From: Tulasnella sp. 424
Lineage: Eukaryota > Basidiomycota > Agaricomycetes > Cantharellales > Tulasnellaceae
Length of the DNA stretch: 11,198 bases
NCBI GenBank assembly: GCA_019633425.1
Contig: WSUB01000434.1
Coordinates: forward strand, 1-11,198
Direction of reading: 5' to 3'
Shown: positions 1-8,471 of the stretch, piece by piece
Position numbering within the stretch: position 1 is the stretch's first letter
Layout of the letters: every line of letters begins with the position of its first letter
Notes under the pieces: model-generated
Databases searched by the model: none
Seen by the model: only the letters and a program-made list of their open reading frames with translations
Told to the model about the DNA's origin: nothing
Made by a program: the position numbers and the translations under genes

Positions 1-1390
1 GCCGAGGGGTGCAGGATGGACCTAGCGGAGTTTACCGGACCTATCGAGGTTGCTTCGCTTTCGTCTCGCGGTGGGGGGAGGGGAATCGTGGCAAAACGCG
101 ATATCAAGTTCGGGGAGTTGTTGGTGAGAAAAGCAAATCTATTTCTGATGTAACTTTCCTTCCTCAACACCCCTGTTTCAGGTAGTGTCCAAGGCGTTCT
201 CTTTCTGCGCGCTGGACGCGGCCAACCCAGAGGTGTACACGGTCATCAACCCAATTACAGACAGCGAAGACTCGGGTTTCAGTGCAGTAGCTGCGACGAG
301 GATAGCCGAACGCATTGCGGGGAACCCCAAAGCTGTGGACGCCATCAACCAGCTTTACGCCGGACCAGCGCACGAACCTCCATCCCAGTTTAAAACAGTC
401 CCGTCTGAGAAAGTGAACGTCGCCCGGCTACTTAACTTCGATGAAGACGTGGACATCGGGAGAATTCAGAGTGTCGTGACCTTCAACGCGTTCGCATCCG
501 AATCTCTTAAAATACGGGGAATAGTACCAAAACCCGAGCTCCCCGTACACTTGAAACCCAACGGTCTCTTCCTCATTCCGTCGCTGTTCAATCATTCATG
601 CGCTCCTAACTCGTACCATTACTGCCTGGGGGACTTCAAGATCCTGCGGGCGACCTGCGACATCCGGGCTCGCGAAGAGATCTTTATTTCCTATGGACCG
701 GAAGGGAATAGCTATTTCTCCCGAGTCAAGTCGCCGGTCATGGCAAAGCTCCTCCCGGATTGTAATTGCAGCTTGTGCATACGAGACCGCAAGGTTGGAG
801 AGGCTGTTTGCGAGCGGCGGGACCGAATCTCCAACGAGATAAGCTCATGCACCACAGCGTCAGCAGTCCAATCGCAGATCAAGAAACTACAGGAGACGTT
901 CAAGGGCTATGCAAACGCAGATCAAGAGGCAATGGTCGACGCGTATCTGGCGCTTGAAACCTTATACAGGGACAGGTTCGACTACCCCAATGCACTCGCG
1001 ACAATATTCAAAGGCCTTCAATACGTCGGCCTACAGGTGATGGACACAAGTCTCCGAGGAGCGCTACCTCCGAAGAGCCGAGACGCCTTGCCAATCAAGT
1101 TGGTTACCACTGCAGGCTCCAGAACAGGTGGCATATTGAAACACATAGGCGTGGATGGATGTATCATGGTCCAAGGCATTTTTGAAAGCGTGGACAAAGT
1201 TCGAGCAGCCAAGTGGCTGAAGGGCGCAGTATGGCGTAAGTTCCAGTGAATCTCAGCTCGAGTTGACAGTAGCACTAATGATTGTTCGCCAGTTCACGAC
1301 AAGTGCTATGGAGGAGGGAAAGATCTTTTCCGGGAGCGCTACCCACATCTTTCACATCATGAGGCTCTTTTGCAACTCCAACTAGAGTAA
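1..1390 (+). CDS. SET-domain protein (putative lysine methyltransferase), 5' partial, three exons in view
   Basis: Predicted S-adenosylmethionine-dependent protein-lysine methyltransferase of the fungal SET type; the substrate is unknown. I join exons 1-123, 182-1235 and 1293-1390, removing introns 124-181 (GTGAGA...CAG) and 1236-1292 (GTAAGT...CAG, branch point CTAAT). The joins keep one open frame of 424 residues up to TAA at 1388. Visible residues 26-41 are the opening SET strand (GRGIVAKRDIKFGELL). NHSCAPN at about 178-184 and ISYG at about 210-213 form the cofactor pocket and carry the catalytic Tyr. CNCSLC at about 235-240 is a post-SET-like Cys cluster. A helical TPR-like C-terminus follows, and exon 3 adds HDKCYGGGKDLF, typical of the family's tail. 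The frame is open to base 1, so the gene probably begins upstream. ATG at 16 has a good context, but relatives usually carry more N-terminal sequence. No MYND zinc finger is visible. Family call is firm; target is unknown. Confidence 0.92.
124..181 (+). other. Intron 1 (visible) of the SET gene
   Basis: 58-nt GT-AG intron with donor GTGAGA, acceptor TTTCAG and a CTCAAC-like branch point about 15 nt before the acceptor. It is phase 0. Removing it joins the SET strand ...FGELL directly to VVSKAF, the expected continuation. Confidence 0.88.
1236..1292 (+). other. Last intron of the SET gene
   Basis: 57-nt GT-AG intron (GTAAGT donor, CTAAT branch point at about 1275, CAG acceptor), phase 1. Without splicing the frame stops within five codons. 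With it, the frame continues 32 codons into a family-like C-terminus. Confidence 0.88.
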
Positions 1391-1934
1391 AAACCCTATC
1401 GTGAATTGTCAATGATATTGTGTATTCTGGGATAACGATGCACTGTGCAACGGCGAGGGCGGATGGAGCCAACTTTCGAACCTCCCGAGGAAAGCGATTT
1501 CCAACCATCGGATGGGATCATGAAATCGTCGACACTTTCTATATACTCGAGGAACCGGTAAATACTGTTCTCAGGGATATATCGTTAGATGGTACATCCT
1601 GGAGATCCCAGTCGAGAGACAACGAAATCCCCGTCGAATCCCCGCGGAGAAGAACGACCGCTGAACGAGGGATGAAATGAAGTGTCGATCCTAAGAGCTC
1701 GTAAGAACCCCTTGAGATCGAGGACCCCCAAAAGAGGCGAGGCAAACCTTCCCATGGAGGTTCCTTCCGGCTCGTGGTTAATCTGGTACGTTCCCTCCCG
1801 TGCCTCGCACCATCCGATTAAAGCACGCTCCTTCTGGTCCTTCCACTAACTAAGCCGGACTAATCGGCACGGTAATGGTCTGATGGAAGGAATGAAAAGG
1901 AAATTCGAAAGGAAAGGTGCCTTACATGGTCCAA

Positions 1935-1961
1935 GGTCCGCGGTACCGAGGACCGCGGACC
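1935..1961. repeat. Perfect 10-bp inverted repeat with 7-nt loop
   Basis: Arms GGTCCGCGGT (1935-1944) and ACCGCGGACC (1952-1961) are exact reverse complements around the loop ACCGAGG. It lies in the gene-free stretch, about 545 bp past the SET stop codon. It could be a symmetric protein-binding site or an RNA hairpin. No function is shown. Confidence 0.6.
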
Positions 1962-3354
1962 CAGGCACGGCAACGCAACCCACCATCAAGCCAAAGGACC
2001 GAAGAGTGCTCTTTGGGAGACGAGTGGCAACCAGGCCATGTGGAATTCGCGTGTATATAGGTTCCTCCTTATGGGAAAACTTGTGGGAACCCGCCATCAC
2101 GGCGGAGATCAGCAAGTGCTCCAGTTCGTACCATCCGATGGGACACCTTGCGACGAGACGGTTTTCTTTTTTCCTACTTCGAGTCCCTTCTCCGCCCCCT
2201 CACGAGTCACACCACGCACGAGGCCTTGCTGGGGTAAGGGTCAATTTTTCGGCACGTTAAATTTATAGTAGGAGCACGGGTGGGGTTGGGTTCTTCGGAG
2301 ACAACGAGAGAATGGCTTGCACGAGTGTAAGGCCGCCTGCTTCGATGCCAATGGTTGGAAGCGTGTTGTAATAAAATGAATTCTGATTCCGATCGGCTCT
2401 GGCGATCCCGCTGAGAATCGAGCTTGAACGGAAGTTCGGTAGGTTCCCCCGTCTTCCACTTTTAAAGGTGATACAAAGAAGCATTCCGTTCTGCAGCTCG
2501 ACGGAGCGAACGACCTGTTGCCAACGTCGGAAGAATTCCAGTAATTGGGTGGGCTGTCGAATACCGATACCCGTCTTGTGCCAAGGTTCGCAGCACTCGT
2601 CAACAAAGAAGGCGTTTCGCGAACGGGTGGGTGGAAGGACGCCGATGATAGCGCTAGGCCCCGAGCCAAGACAAGAAGATTGCTATCACACAATGTTGAA
2701 CGATCCCAACTTCCGTGCCTTGCACATTTATGAATATACGTATCAATGTATCGGCTCATGGAATGGGAATAGTCCAAGTCCCAGGAGCTTCGTGCAAACT
2801 TGGGACGGTCCCAACATTCAAATCCCGATAGAGGCTTCGAATAAGCCGCGAGGCATCAGTTGACACCTCCGTTCAACACTAAACCGGGATCCATCCTATC
2901 GTTCTTGCAATAATACCCAAGTCTAGGTTCGTTCCGAGTAGTCCGACCAAGTTCGCTTGGGTGTGTGCCGATTAAGGGGTAAATGGCGAACTCCTTGGTG
3001 CTCCTTGGCCTCTTTTCGACCTATCATCCCGAGCTGCGGACAAGGAAAAGACCTGTCAAGGTGTTTACTCCGCCTTTTTTGATCGCTTCGTGGATCAATA
3101 GCTTTGTGACAGGTGGCATCAAAACGTGGCGGTCGAGGTCCCATAACGAAAAAACCTTGTCTGGTTTCTAGAGCTCATGCTGAGCAGGAACCCGGACCCG
3201 AAGCATAAGAATTAGACCGACCCAGAATACCCTAGTAGTCATACGTGTCAAGCAAAGACAGGTTTACATAACCCCGGCAAAAAAATGACTATGCGTGTCA
3301 GTCGGTCCCACCCAGAGACACCCCATGGAGGTGTACGGCGTCTATACCGTAATC

Positions 3355-3369
3355 AAAAAAAAAAAAAAA
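3355..3369 (+). repeat. A15 homopolymer
   Basis: Fifteen consecutive adenines in the gene-free stretch. It could be a simple slippage tract or the A-tail of a decayed retroposed sequence. A weakly similar 12-mer (ggaacgaaaagg after the tract, ggaatgaaaagg at about 1890) is not enough to call a target-site duplication. Confidence 0.7.
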
Positions 3370-4263
3370 GGAACGAAAAGGCAGTGCGGGCAAAGACAAC
3401 GCACGCCCGTCCTTCTTTGCGGTGAAGCAAAATCCGTATTAGACGGCATGCGGAAGGCTAAGCTTAGTTCGATGGGGAAGTAAAGGTCTCACAGTTGCAG
3501 TTAGCGCTCGGAGAGCAACGCCGTGCGCGGTCACTTCGCTTCGAACACAGGTTGACGCCCCCGGCCGCCTCAAGTAAATAGTAGCAGTCGGGATATGACC
3601 GTTGCGCCGCAGGGCCCCCGGTTCGGCGAGTACCCGAAAGTATAGTTCGAAAGAGTGAGTGGGAAATTCCGAGTCGAGTGGCCGTTGCGATAGAAGTTTA
3701 ACCCACGCCCGCTGTTTACGCGCGCGGGGGGTAACGGCGTTTCACAGGAGCTATGAGACCACATGCATTACGACCTTGGCGTTACTTAGCGGGCACCGGA
3801 GAGGTTGTTCTCCCGAACAAAATAGGGTGGTGTTTGCGAGGTGGTTTTTGATACATGGCTGTGCTCGGCCGAGTCTTGTGGTTGTTTTTATCTTATCAGT
3901 TTGTTGGCGGCCGCGCGCGCTTGCGGTAAGGGTCCGGGGAAACGCCACCGATGACCGGGGATGAGGGCCGTGCATTTTTGATGCGAGAGCCCCGAGTGCG
4001 ATGATTGGGGGGTGTCTTTCGGGAATTTCCCTAGCACGGAGCGTTTTTAGAGCACCCTCCGGGGCTGAAAAAAAAAAAGGACTAGCAAGGTGCAGCGAGA
4101 ACTGAAGCCGCATGACGTAGGAGGGCGACGACAAAGCAGGATCAGGTTGGATCGAGTTAGCAGCCCAAGCTCAAGCTAGTGGGCAGCTGTTAGAGAGGGG
4201 GGTTATCGAAAAAACGGGCCCGGGGTTTATTGCTATTATTTCAAAATTTCCTCTTTCCAATCT

Positions 4264-4281
4264 ATCCGAATACGTTCGGAT
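4264..4281. repeat. 7-bp inverted repeat, 4-nt spacer
   Basis: ATCCGAA and TTCGGAT flank TACG exactly. It is a short palindromic site of unknown role, about 100 bp from the second palindrome at 4379-4394. Confidence 0.5.
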
Positions 4282-4378
4282 CAGGAATATCTGAGCCCAG
4301 TCTAATAGCAGATGACCAAGAGGCGGGATGAGCACGCAACCCGGAAGCCTTGATAACGGGAGACGGCCAAGCTAGCTT

Positions 4379-4394
4379 ACGATCGGTCGATCGT
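4379..4394. repeat. 16-bp near-perfect palindrome
   Basis: ACGATCG-GT-CGATCGT is a dyad with 7-bp arms and a 2-bp centre. It could bind a dimeric regulator; no nearby gene start supports a specific role. Confidence 0.5.
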
Positions 4395-4752
4395 GTTGCT
4401 AACCATTCGGACTGCTGACCGTCTGGTGGAAGGAAGCGCAGGGAAAAGGAAGGCCTTTTGGCAATGTACAAGAAGGATGTAAATGAGTCTCATGTAAGAC
4501 GCGGGACCAGGTGTACCGAAGTTTCGGGACCCGGCCGCAGGTTAAGATTATAATATTATTATACAACCCACCCGGTTGCACCTCCACTCAGTTTCCTCCA
4601 CCGGGTTTCAAGAAGGCAGGGCGGGATGTGTGTACGTTTAGTCACTAGACCGAGAGGAGAAAGTGGATTGCATTATACATAGCAATAGGAAAGGCGGAAG
4701 GGCGTCTGAGATTTTATTTTAGTAAGAGTTCTACGGCGAGGCTGAAGCGCAG

Positions 4753-4808
4753 CCCACTGCGGAGGCACAAATTAGGCAACCTGGTTAGCAACTGCTCAGT
4801 GGGTTTTT
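4753..4808 (+). repeat. Inverted repeat followed by T5
   Basis: CCCACTG (4753-4759) is complementary to CAGTGGG (4797-4803) over a 37-nt interior, and five Ts follow at 4804-4808. The shape resembles the end of a small RNA with a closing stem and an RNA polymerase III stop. I could not fold a tRNA into it or find clear A and B boxes, so it is listed only as structure. Confidence 0.3.
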
Positions 4809-5260
4809 GCCGCCGCCAAGGGACGCGCAGGTATACGTACGCCAGTCACAGGTAGTCATGCCCCAGAACGCCGAGTCGGGCATCGTAAGTAAGCCACGGC
4901 CACGCGAAAACGCTTAGGGTTGTTCGTCTCTCGCTTGCCAAGCAGAGCAAGTGCGCCCTTTATTGAAGTCTAAACTGGGAGACGGATGCAAATATATACA
5001 TACAAAGGAAAGTACCGACTGGGCCAAAGTGCTTTTCTTTTTTCTTTCTGATGGAAAACGTCCTGCTGCCCAACTGATCCGAGACCAGAAGATCAACGCG
5101 CAAGAGAGGTGGAATTTGATGAGCGGAAGGTGAGGTCGGGGATGGGAATTTTAGGGTGAGGGAGTTTCGGCAGAGGTGTTGCAGTGGGATCGGCATGCCG
5201 TTGAGATGTGGCCGGGGACCCTTAATCCGGAAAAGGGTCTCATATCACTCTGAAAGGCCC

Positions 5261-5471
5261 ACACTTTCTTAAATACAAGTGACTGCCACCCACTCATCAT
5301 TCCACTCTCCTCTGTCCACCCAGTTCCTCGTCTCCTCGCCACCTTAAACCATAAACCTTCCCCTCTTCGACGTCGCCCATCAAATACACTCGTGGTCGTC
5401 GTCGTACAAAGACCAAGCACACCCAACAACAAATCCCCCTTGGTCCTTTTAAGCCTCCCCCACCCGCGTCA
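5261..5471 (+). promoter_or_regulatory. Promoter and pyrimidine-rich leader of the Pro/Ser-rich protein gene
   Basis: An AT-rich TTAAATACA run at about 5269-5277 may act as a TATA-like element. It is followed by nearly 200 bp strongly enriched in C and T, as is usual around fungal transcription starts. No ATG occurs between about 5281 and the ATG at 5472, which supports that start. Confidence 0.5.
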
Positions 5472-6338
5472 ATGATGACGACCGCCGTTGCTATCCCAGT
5501 ACATCAATTTCACCACCACCACCCTCGCCAACCTCTCTCCAGTCGTACGACAATGCCAGGTGCTACTTCAAGACCGCTTCCATCAGCATCCTCACTAGCA
5601 CCTCCTACAACCACCTTCCCCCAGAGAGCCGACCCTCAGTCGTCGCGCTCAGCAATGCAGAGCCACCCCCCACCCCAGCTACGTTCACGGACTAGCACTA
5701 CCATGATCACTCGCCCAGTCAGCCCACCGATCCCACCGTCGCTCATCGACTCTCCTTACATTCAAGACCCGAACAGTCCCTTCCGTCGAGACTACTCCCA
5801 TTCACCAGCCGGTCCAAGCTACAACACGGGTCACGACCGGCTCAACCTGCTCGACACGGTGCCCATGGGAGAAGATCCAAAGAAGTACCTGGAACGACGT
5901 CGCGGCTCCGTCGAACCCCTCGCTGAACTACCTCCAGACGACATCGGCGTCGCAGGGGCACCCAAGTCGGCGCGGACGGCAGATATGACCACCATTCGCT
6001 CCACTCGGCCGGGCTTGGCTCGCGGCAACTCTTGGATCTTGCAGCAGCAACAACAACAACAACGCGGAGGATCTGGATCAAGCGTAGCAGGGAGCTACCC
6101 ACCGCCGCACCCGTCCATCTCGCCCTCGCAGGCCACGGTGAAACTGCCCACCTCGCTACCCCCACAACGATTTCCTCCCTCAAGCGCACGACCCCCAATA
6201 AGCACGCCTCTGCCCGTTCCTGCTCGGTACCAACAGCACCAGCCACCACCTCCAGGTTCATCTCTAGCCACCTCCCCGAATGCGGCGAGTAGCGGGCCTT
6301 CGCCGGGGTCAAGGTCCATCTCCGCCGCTACGCGTTGA
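5472..6338 (+). CDS. Pro/Ser/Gln-rich, probably disordered protein of unknown function
   Basis: Single-exon frame of 288 residues ending in TGA at 6336. I do not recognise the family. The N-terminus has a His run (residues 11-17, HQFHHHH) and a long Ser/Thr/Pro-rich tract. Residues about 88-150 are less repetitive and may be the conserved core (SLIDSPYIQDPNSPFRRDYS, then RLNLLDTVPMGEDPKKYLERR). Next come an Asp/Glu patch, NSWIL, about seven glutamines at 191-197, and a Pro-rich tail. There is no signal peptide, membrane segment or catalytic motif. Many SP and RxxS sites would suit phosphorylation, so a regulatory or scaffold role is possible but inferred. The C-rich, ATG-free leader, first-ATG start and C-biased codons favour a real gene; the low complexity is a caution. 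ATG at 5475 is an equal alternative start. Confidence 0.72.
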   Translation: MMTTAVAIPVHQFHHHHPRQPLSSRTTMPGATSRPLPSASSLAPPTTTFPQRADPQSSRSAMQSHPPPQLRSRTSTTMITRPVSPPIPPSLIDSPYIQDPNSPFRRDYSHSPAGPSYNTGHDRLNLLDTVPMGEDPKKYLERRRGSVEPLAELPPDDIGVAGAPKSARTADMTTIRSTRPGLARGNSWILQQQQQQQRGGSGSSVAGSYPPPHPSISPSQATVKLPTSLPPQRFPPSSARPPISTPLPVPARYQQHQPPPPGSSLATSPNAASSGPSPGSRSISAATR

Positions 6339-7120
6339 GACATGGCACAACAACAAGGGGGAAAGGAAACCTGAAATGGGGGGCTGTGTTACCGGCTCGT
6401 CGGAGACCGCTTCTCTACACCCTTTGGAACGCCGTTTCTTCGCTCTCAAAGGAGGGGGGCTTTTTACCTCATTCCCACCCCTGTACTGCTCGCTTCGGGA
6501 GGCGCGTTCAAGACGGTTTATCGTTTGCAAGCAGCGTTGCAGATCCTGTCGTCTCCCCGGTGTCTTTTTTCCCTCTCTCCCTTTCACCCACACCCACAGA
6601 AAACCGGCACCGCCTCCACACCCACCATCCTCTTTCACACACCGAGTCTACACCGTGTCAGCTTAGGTCTGATTACCCGTGAGGCTCCGTTTCGTCTCTT
6701 TGTTCTCTTCCCCGGTGATACAATCTTGGGCTTTTTGGAGTTTATACTCGTGGACAACAACTGCGCATTTTTTTCATATTATTTTTTTTAGTGCCTTGAT
6801 ACGTATCAGTCCCCGGTCGCTTCTTCGCCTTCGCCCACCCGGCCCTCTCCCTCATCATCTAATCTTATTATTGCACCCCCCTTTTATCCTTGGTTTGTAA
6901 CTAGAGAGCTCGCACCCCACTTTTTTTCTCTTTTCTTTCATGGTTCTTCTTTCTCTCTTGTTCCCTTTCACTGCTCTTCCCTCAGGTCATAGAGTATAGG
7001 CTTCTTAGTTTGCACACGTTTTCGGTTGACGTCATAGTCCTGTCAACCCCCTAGTTTCTTTCTTCTTCTCTTGCGGGACTCTATCCTCTTTCCGGTTGCT
7101 AGCACTTGTAATTAATCAAA
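6339..7120 (+). other. Probable long 3' UTR, pyrimidine-rich
   Basis: After the stop codon the plus strand stays rich in C and T for almost 800 bases, with T-runs at about 6770-6790 and 6921-6930. Composition then changes near TAATTAATCAAA (about 7110-7121), a plausible 3'-end signal. Open frames here (up to 128 codons) are low-complexity readings of the pyrimidine tract. It could instead be the promoter of an unrecognised transcript; no convincing start codon and coding exon follow it. Confidence 0.4.
7027..7034. promoter_or_regulatory. CRE-type palindrome TGACGTCA
   Basis: A perfect consensus site for bZIP factors of the CREB/ATF (Atf1) class. It lies about 690 bp after the stop of the Pro/Ser-rich gene, with no recognised gene start nearby, so it may be chance. 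Confidence 0.3.
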
Positions 7121-7189
7121 CAGGCACATGTGTACAGTAATGTATCTCAAAGTCAACAAACCATCTTTGTCGTACATGGGCAGTCTTTT

Positions 7190-7201
7190 GGGGGGGGGGG
7201 G
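7190..7201 (+). repeat. G12 homopolymer after a T-run
   Basis: Twelve Gs preceded by TCTTTT and followed by AGCTCTTGTTCGG. The arrangement resembles the G-tract at 10091-10103. Confidence 0.7.
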
Positions 7202-7585
7202 AGCTCTTGTTCGGTGGAGTCGTTCATTTGACAGATTTTTTAAACTTCTTCGTTTCCCAGTATGGGAAAGTTTTTCTCAAGTGACACCTATGACGTATGC
7301 CGCTGCATCACACACGTTATATGCACGCATGCACCCCCCCTTCTTTGCCTTCTCTTTACTTACCGGCGGTACAAATCGATGGATATGGTTGCTCAATCTC
7401 GTATGCGATGCGTCTGCCACGCTCATGCAACCAATCAATCGAACTTTGCCGATTTCCTTCCTTGTTCAATACACCCCGGCCTGCCACGTTCGGAGGAGAT
7501 ACCCCCCAGCTCCGGGATTCTAGCTATGATCCCAAGGTATGTACACGTTGACGAAACGAAGAGGAACCGCGCGTTCGAAAAGTAA

Positions 7586-8471
7586 AACCTTGGTTCCCTA
7601 GGTATTTGAAAAAAACCCGGGTGCGTATCTGTGCGCGTGTACACGGAGAGCTTCTTACCTCCCCTTCGATCCTCAGCGAACAAAATTGCAGGAAGGATTG
7701 AAAGTGGGGTGGACGTGCACCCTAATCTTTCGAAGCTAATAGCAGTGGCAAAGACAGTGAGTATGTAGTAAGTACTTTGGCTGCGCAGCCCAAAAGGTGC
7801 GCTGATGATCGGGTAAAGAGGGATCGTGCCGAACGAAGCACATGGCCACAAGGACAAGGCGCGCTCAGCTGGGATATATATGTGTGATATCTCAGGAGGG
7901 GATCGACAATTGCGTCCGATGGGGGTAGTATGAAAGAACGGGATCTCATTGGACAGTGGGACTCTCGGTGACTCTCGCTTTCGTTTCGGGGTTCGTTAAA
8001 CCATCTTCAGTTGCCCAAGGCAGGTCCCAAGTCCCCGGTTTACTTTGTCTCTTTCTCGAAAAACCTCCGAGCGATCGTCGCCTAATTCGCTCCGGGCAGA
8101 GATCGGTTGTAAACAAGGAAGAGGAGGTGTAAAGGAGGGGAGTCACAAATAGGTCCAAATGTTTTCGTATACGAAGTTGTCGACTCACTCGACTCATTAA
8201 ATCAGCATGGTCTTTTCGAAGCCACCACGTTTCGAGACTCCCAAGCTCTGGCTCTGGACTCTGCATGGACTCTAGGTCGATCGAGTTCGGTTCTTCGCCG
8301 TCAAGATTTTCAGGTACTCGACGGAACCGCAACGACGCATTGTATATGGTTTCCTGCTCGAGCTTCCGTTTTCCGTCCAAGCGGTGATATACCAATTCGA
8401 AAAGACAAATAATGATCCGGAGCTAGAGTACTTAACTACTCCGGTTTCTGCGCAACCGTCTCCGTCCCGGG
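7586..8471. other. Non-coding stretch downstream of the coiled-coil gene
   Basis: No convincing gene. It probably includes the 3' UTR of the minus-strand coiled-coil gene, whose stop is at 8472. A 149-codon minus-strand frame (7946-8395) has no recognisable motif. Noted inside are a TTCGTATACGAA palindrome (8164-8175), a repeated CGACTCA (8181-8198) and a TATA-like run (7872-7880). Confidence 0.5.
8417..8444 (-). repeat. Imperfect hairpin just past the coiled-coil gene
   Basis: CCGGAG...CTCCGG, extended by TAG/CTA across one unpaired base, gives a 9-bp stem about 28 nt beyond the stop codon at 8472, so it would lie in that gene's 3' UTR. Its role is unknown. Confidence 0.4.

Larger units (their letters stand above)
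1391..5260. other. Long gene-free stretch (about 3.9 kb)
   Basis: I found no convincing gene here on either strand. Open frames reach 178 codons (minus strand, 2241-2777) and 131 codons (plus, 2468-2863), but their translations show no recognisable motif, compositional signal or sensible splice continuation. No tRNA with a proper T-arm and no rRNA stretch was seen. The stretch holds small inverted repeats (1935-1961, 4264-4281, 4379-4394, 4753-4803), A-tracts (3355-3369, 4068-4078), a TATA-like run near 2052 and an AT-rich patch near 4545-4562. It may be ordinary intergenic DNA, decayed transposon, or contain non-coding transcripts; the sequence does not decide. Confidence 0.6.

Noticed and set aside
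16..18. ATG at 16 as the true start of the SET gene
   Set aside because: The context is good, but the frame is open to the window edge and family members usually have more sequence before the SET domain. Kept only as an alternative.
2241..2777. 178-codon minus-strand open frame
   Set aside because: The longest frame in the gene-free stretch, but its translation shows no motif, domain or plausible promoter and has the look of random sequence.
2468..2863. 131-codon plus-strand open frame downstream of a TATA-like run near 2052
   Set aside because: No recognisable protein features. The TATA-like run is about 400 bp away and no splice structure improves the reading.
1890..3381. Possible retroposed element with an A15 tail and a target-site duplication (ggaatgaaaagg / ggaacgaaaagg)
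   Set aside because: The two 12-mers are purine-rich and differ by one base, and nothing between them resembles a retroelement protein or a known tail structure.
3540..3680. tRNA-like TTCGAA motifs
   Set aside because: The flanking bases do not form a T-arm stem or a full cloverleaf on either strand.
3751..4134. 127-codon minus-strand open frame
   Set aside because: It reads through an A/T homopolymer and GC-rich noise; no family resemblance.
4858..4894. ATG plus eight codons followed by GTAAGT, a possible mini first exon
   Set aside because: No acceptor nearby opens a sensible coding exon, and ATGCCC/GGGCAT is only a short chance dyad.
5842..6312. 156-codon minus-strand frame opposite the Pro/Ser-rich gene
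   Set aside because: A shadow of the C-rich coding strand; its composition simply mirrors the plus-strand repeats.
7128..7523. 131-codon plus-strand frame after the pyrimidine-rich stretch
   Set aside because: It crosses the G12 tract, has no motif, and overlaps two other frames of similar length.
7946..8395. 149-codon minus-strand frame beyond the coiled-coil gene
   Set aside because: No recognisable domain. It lies in the likely 3' UTR, and I found no convincing splice joining it to the upstream gene, which already ends in a proper stop.
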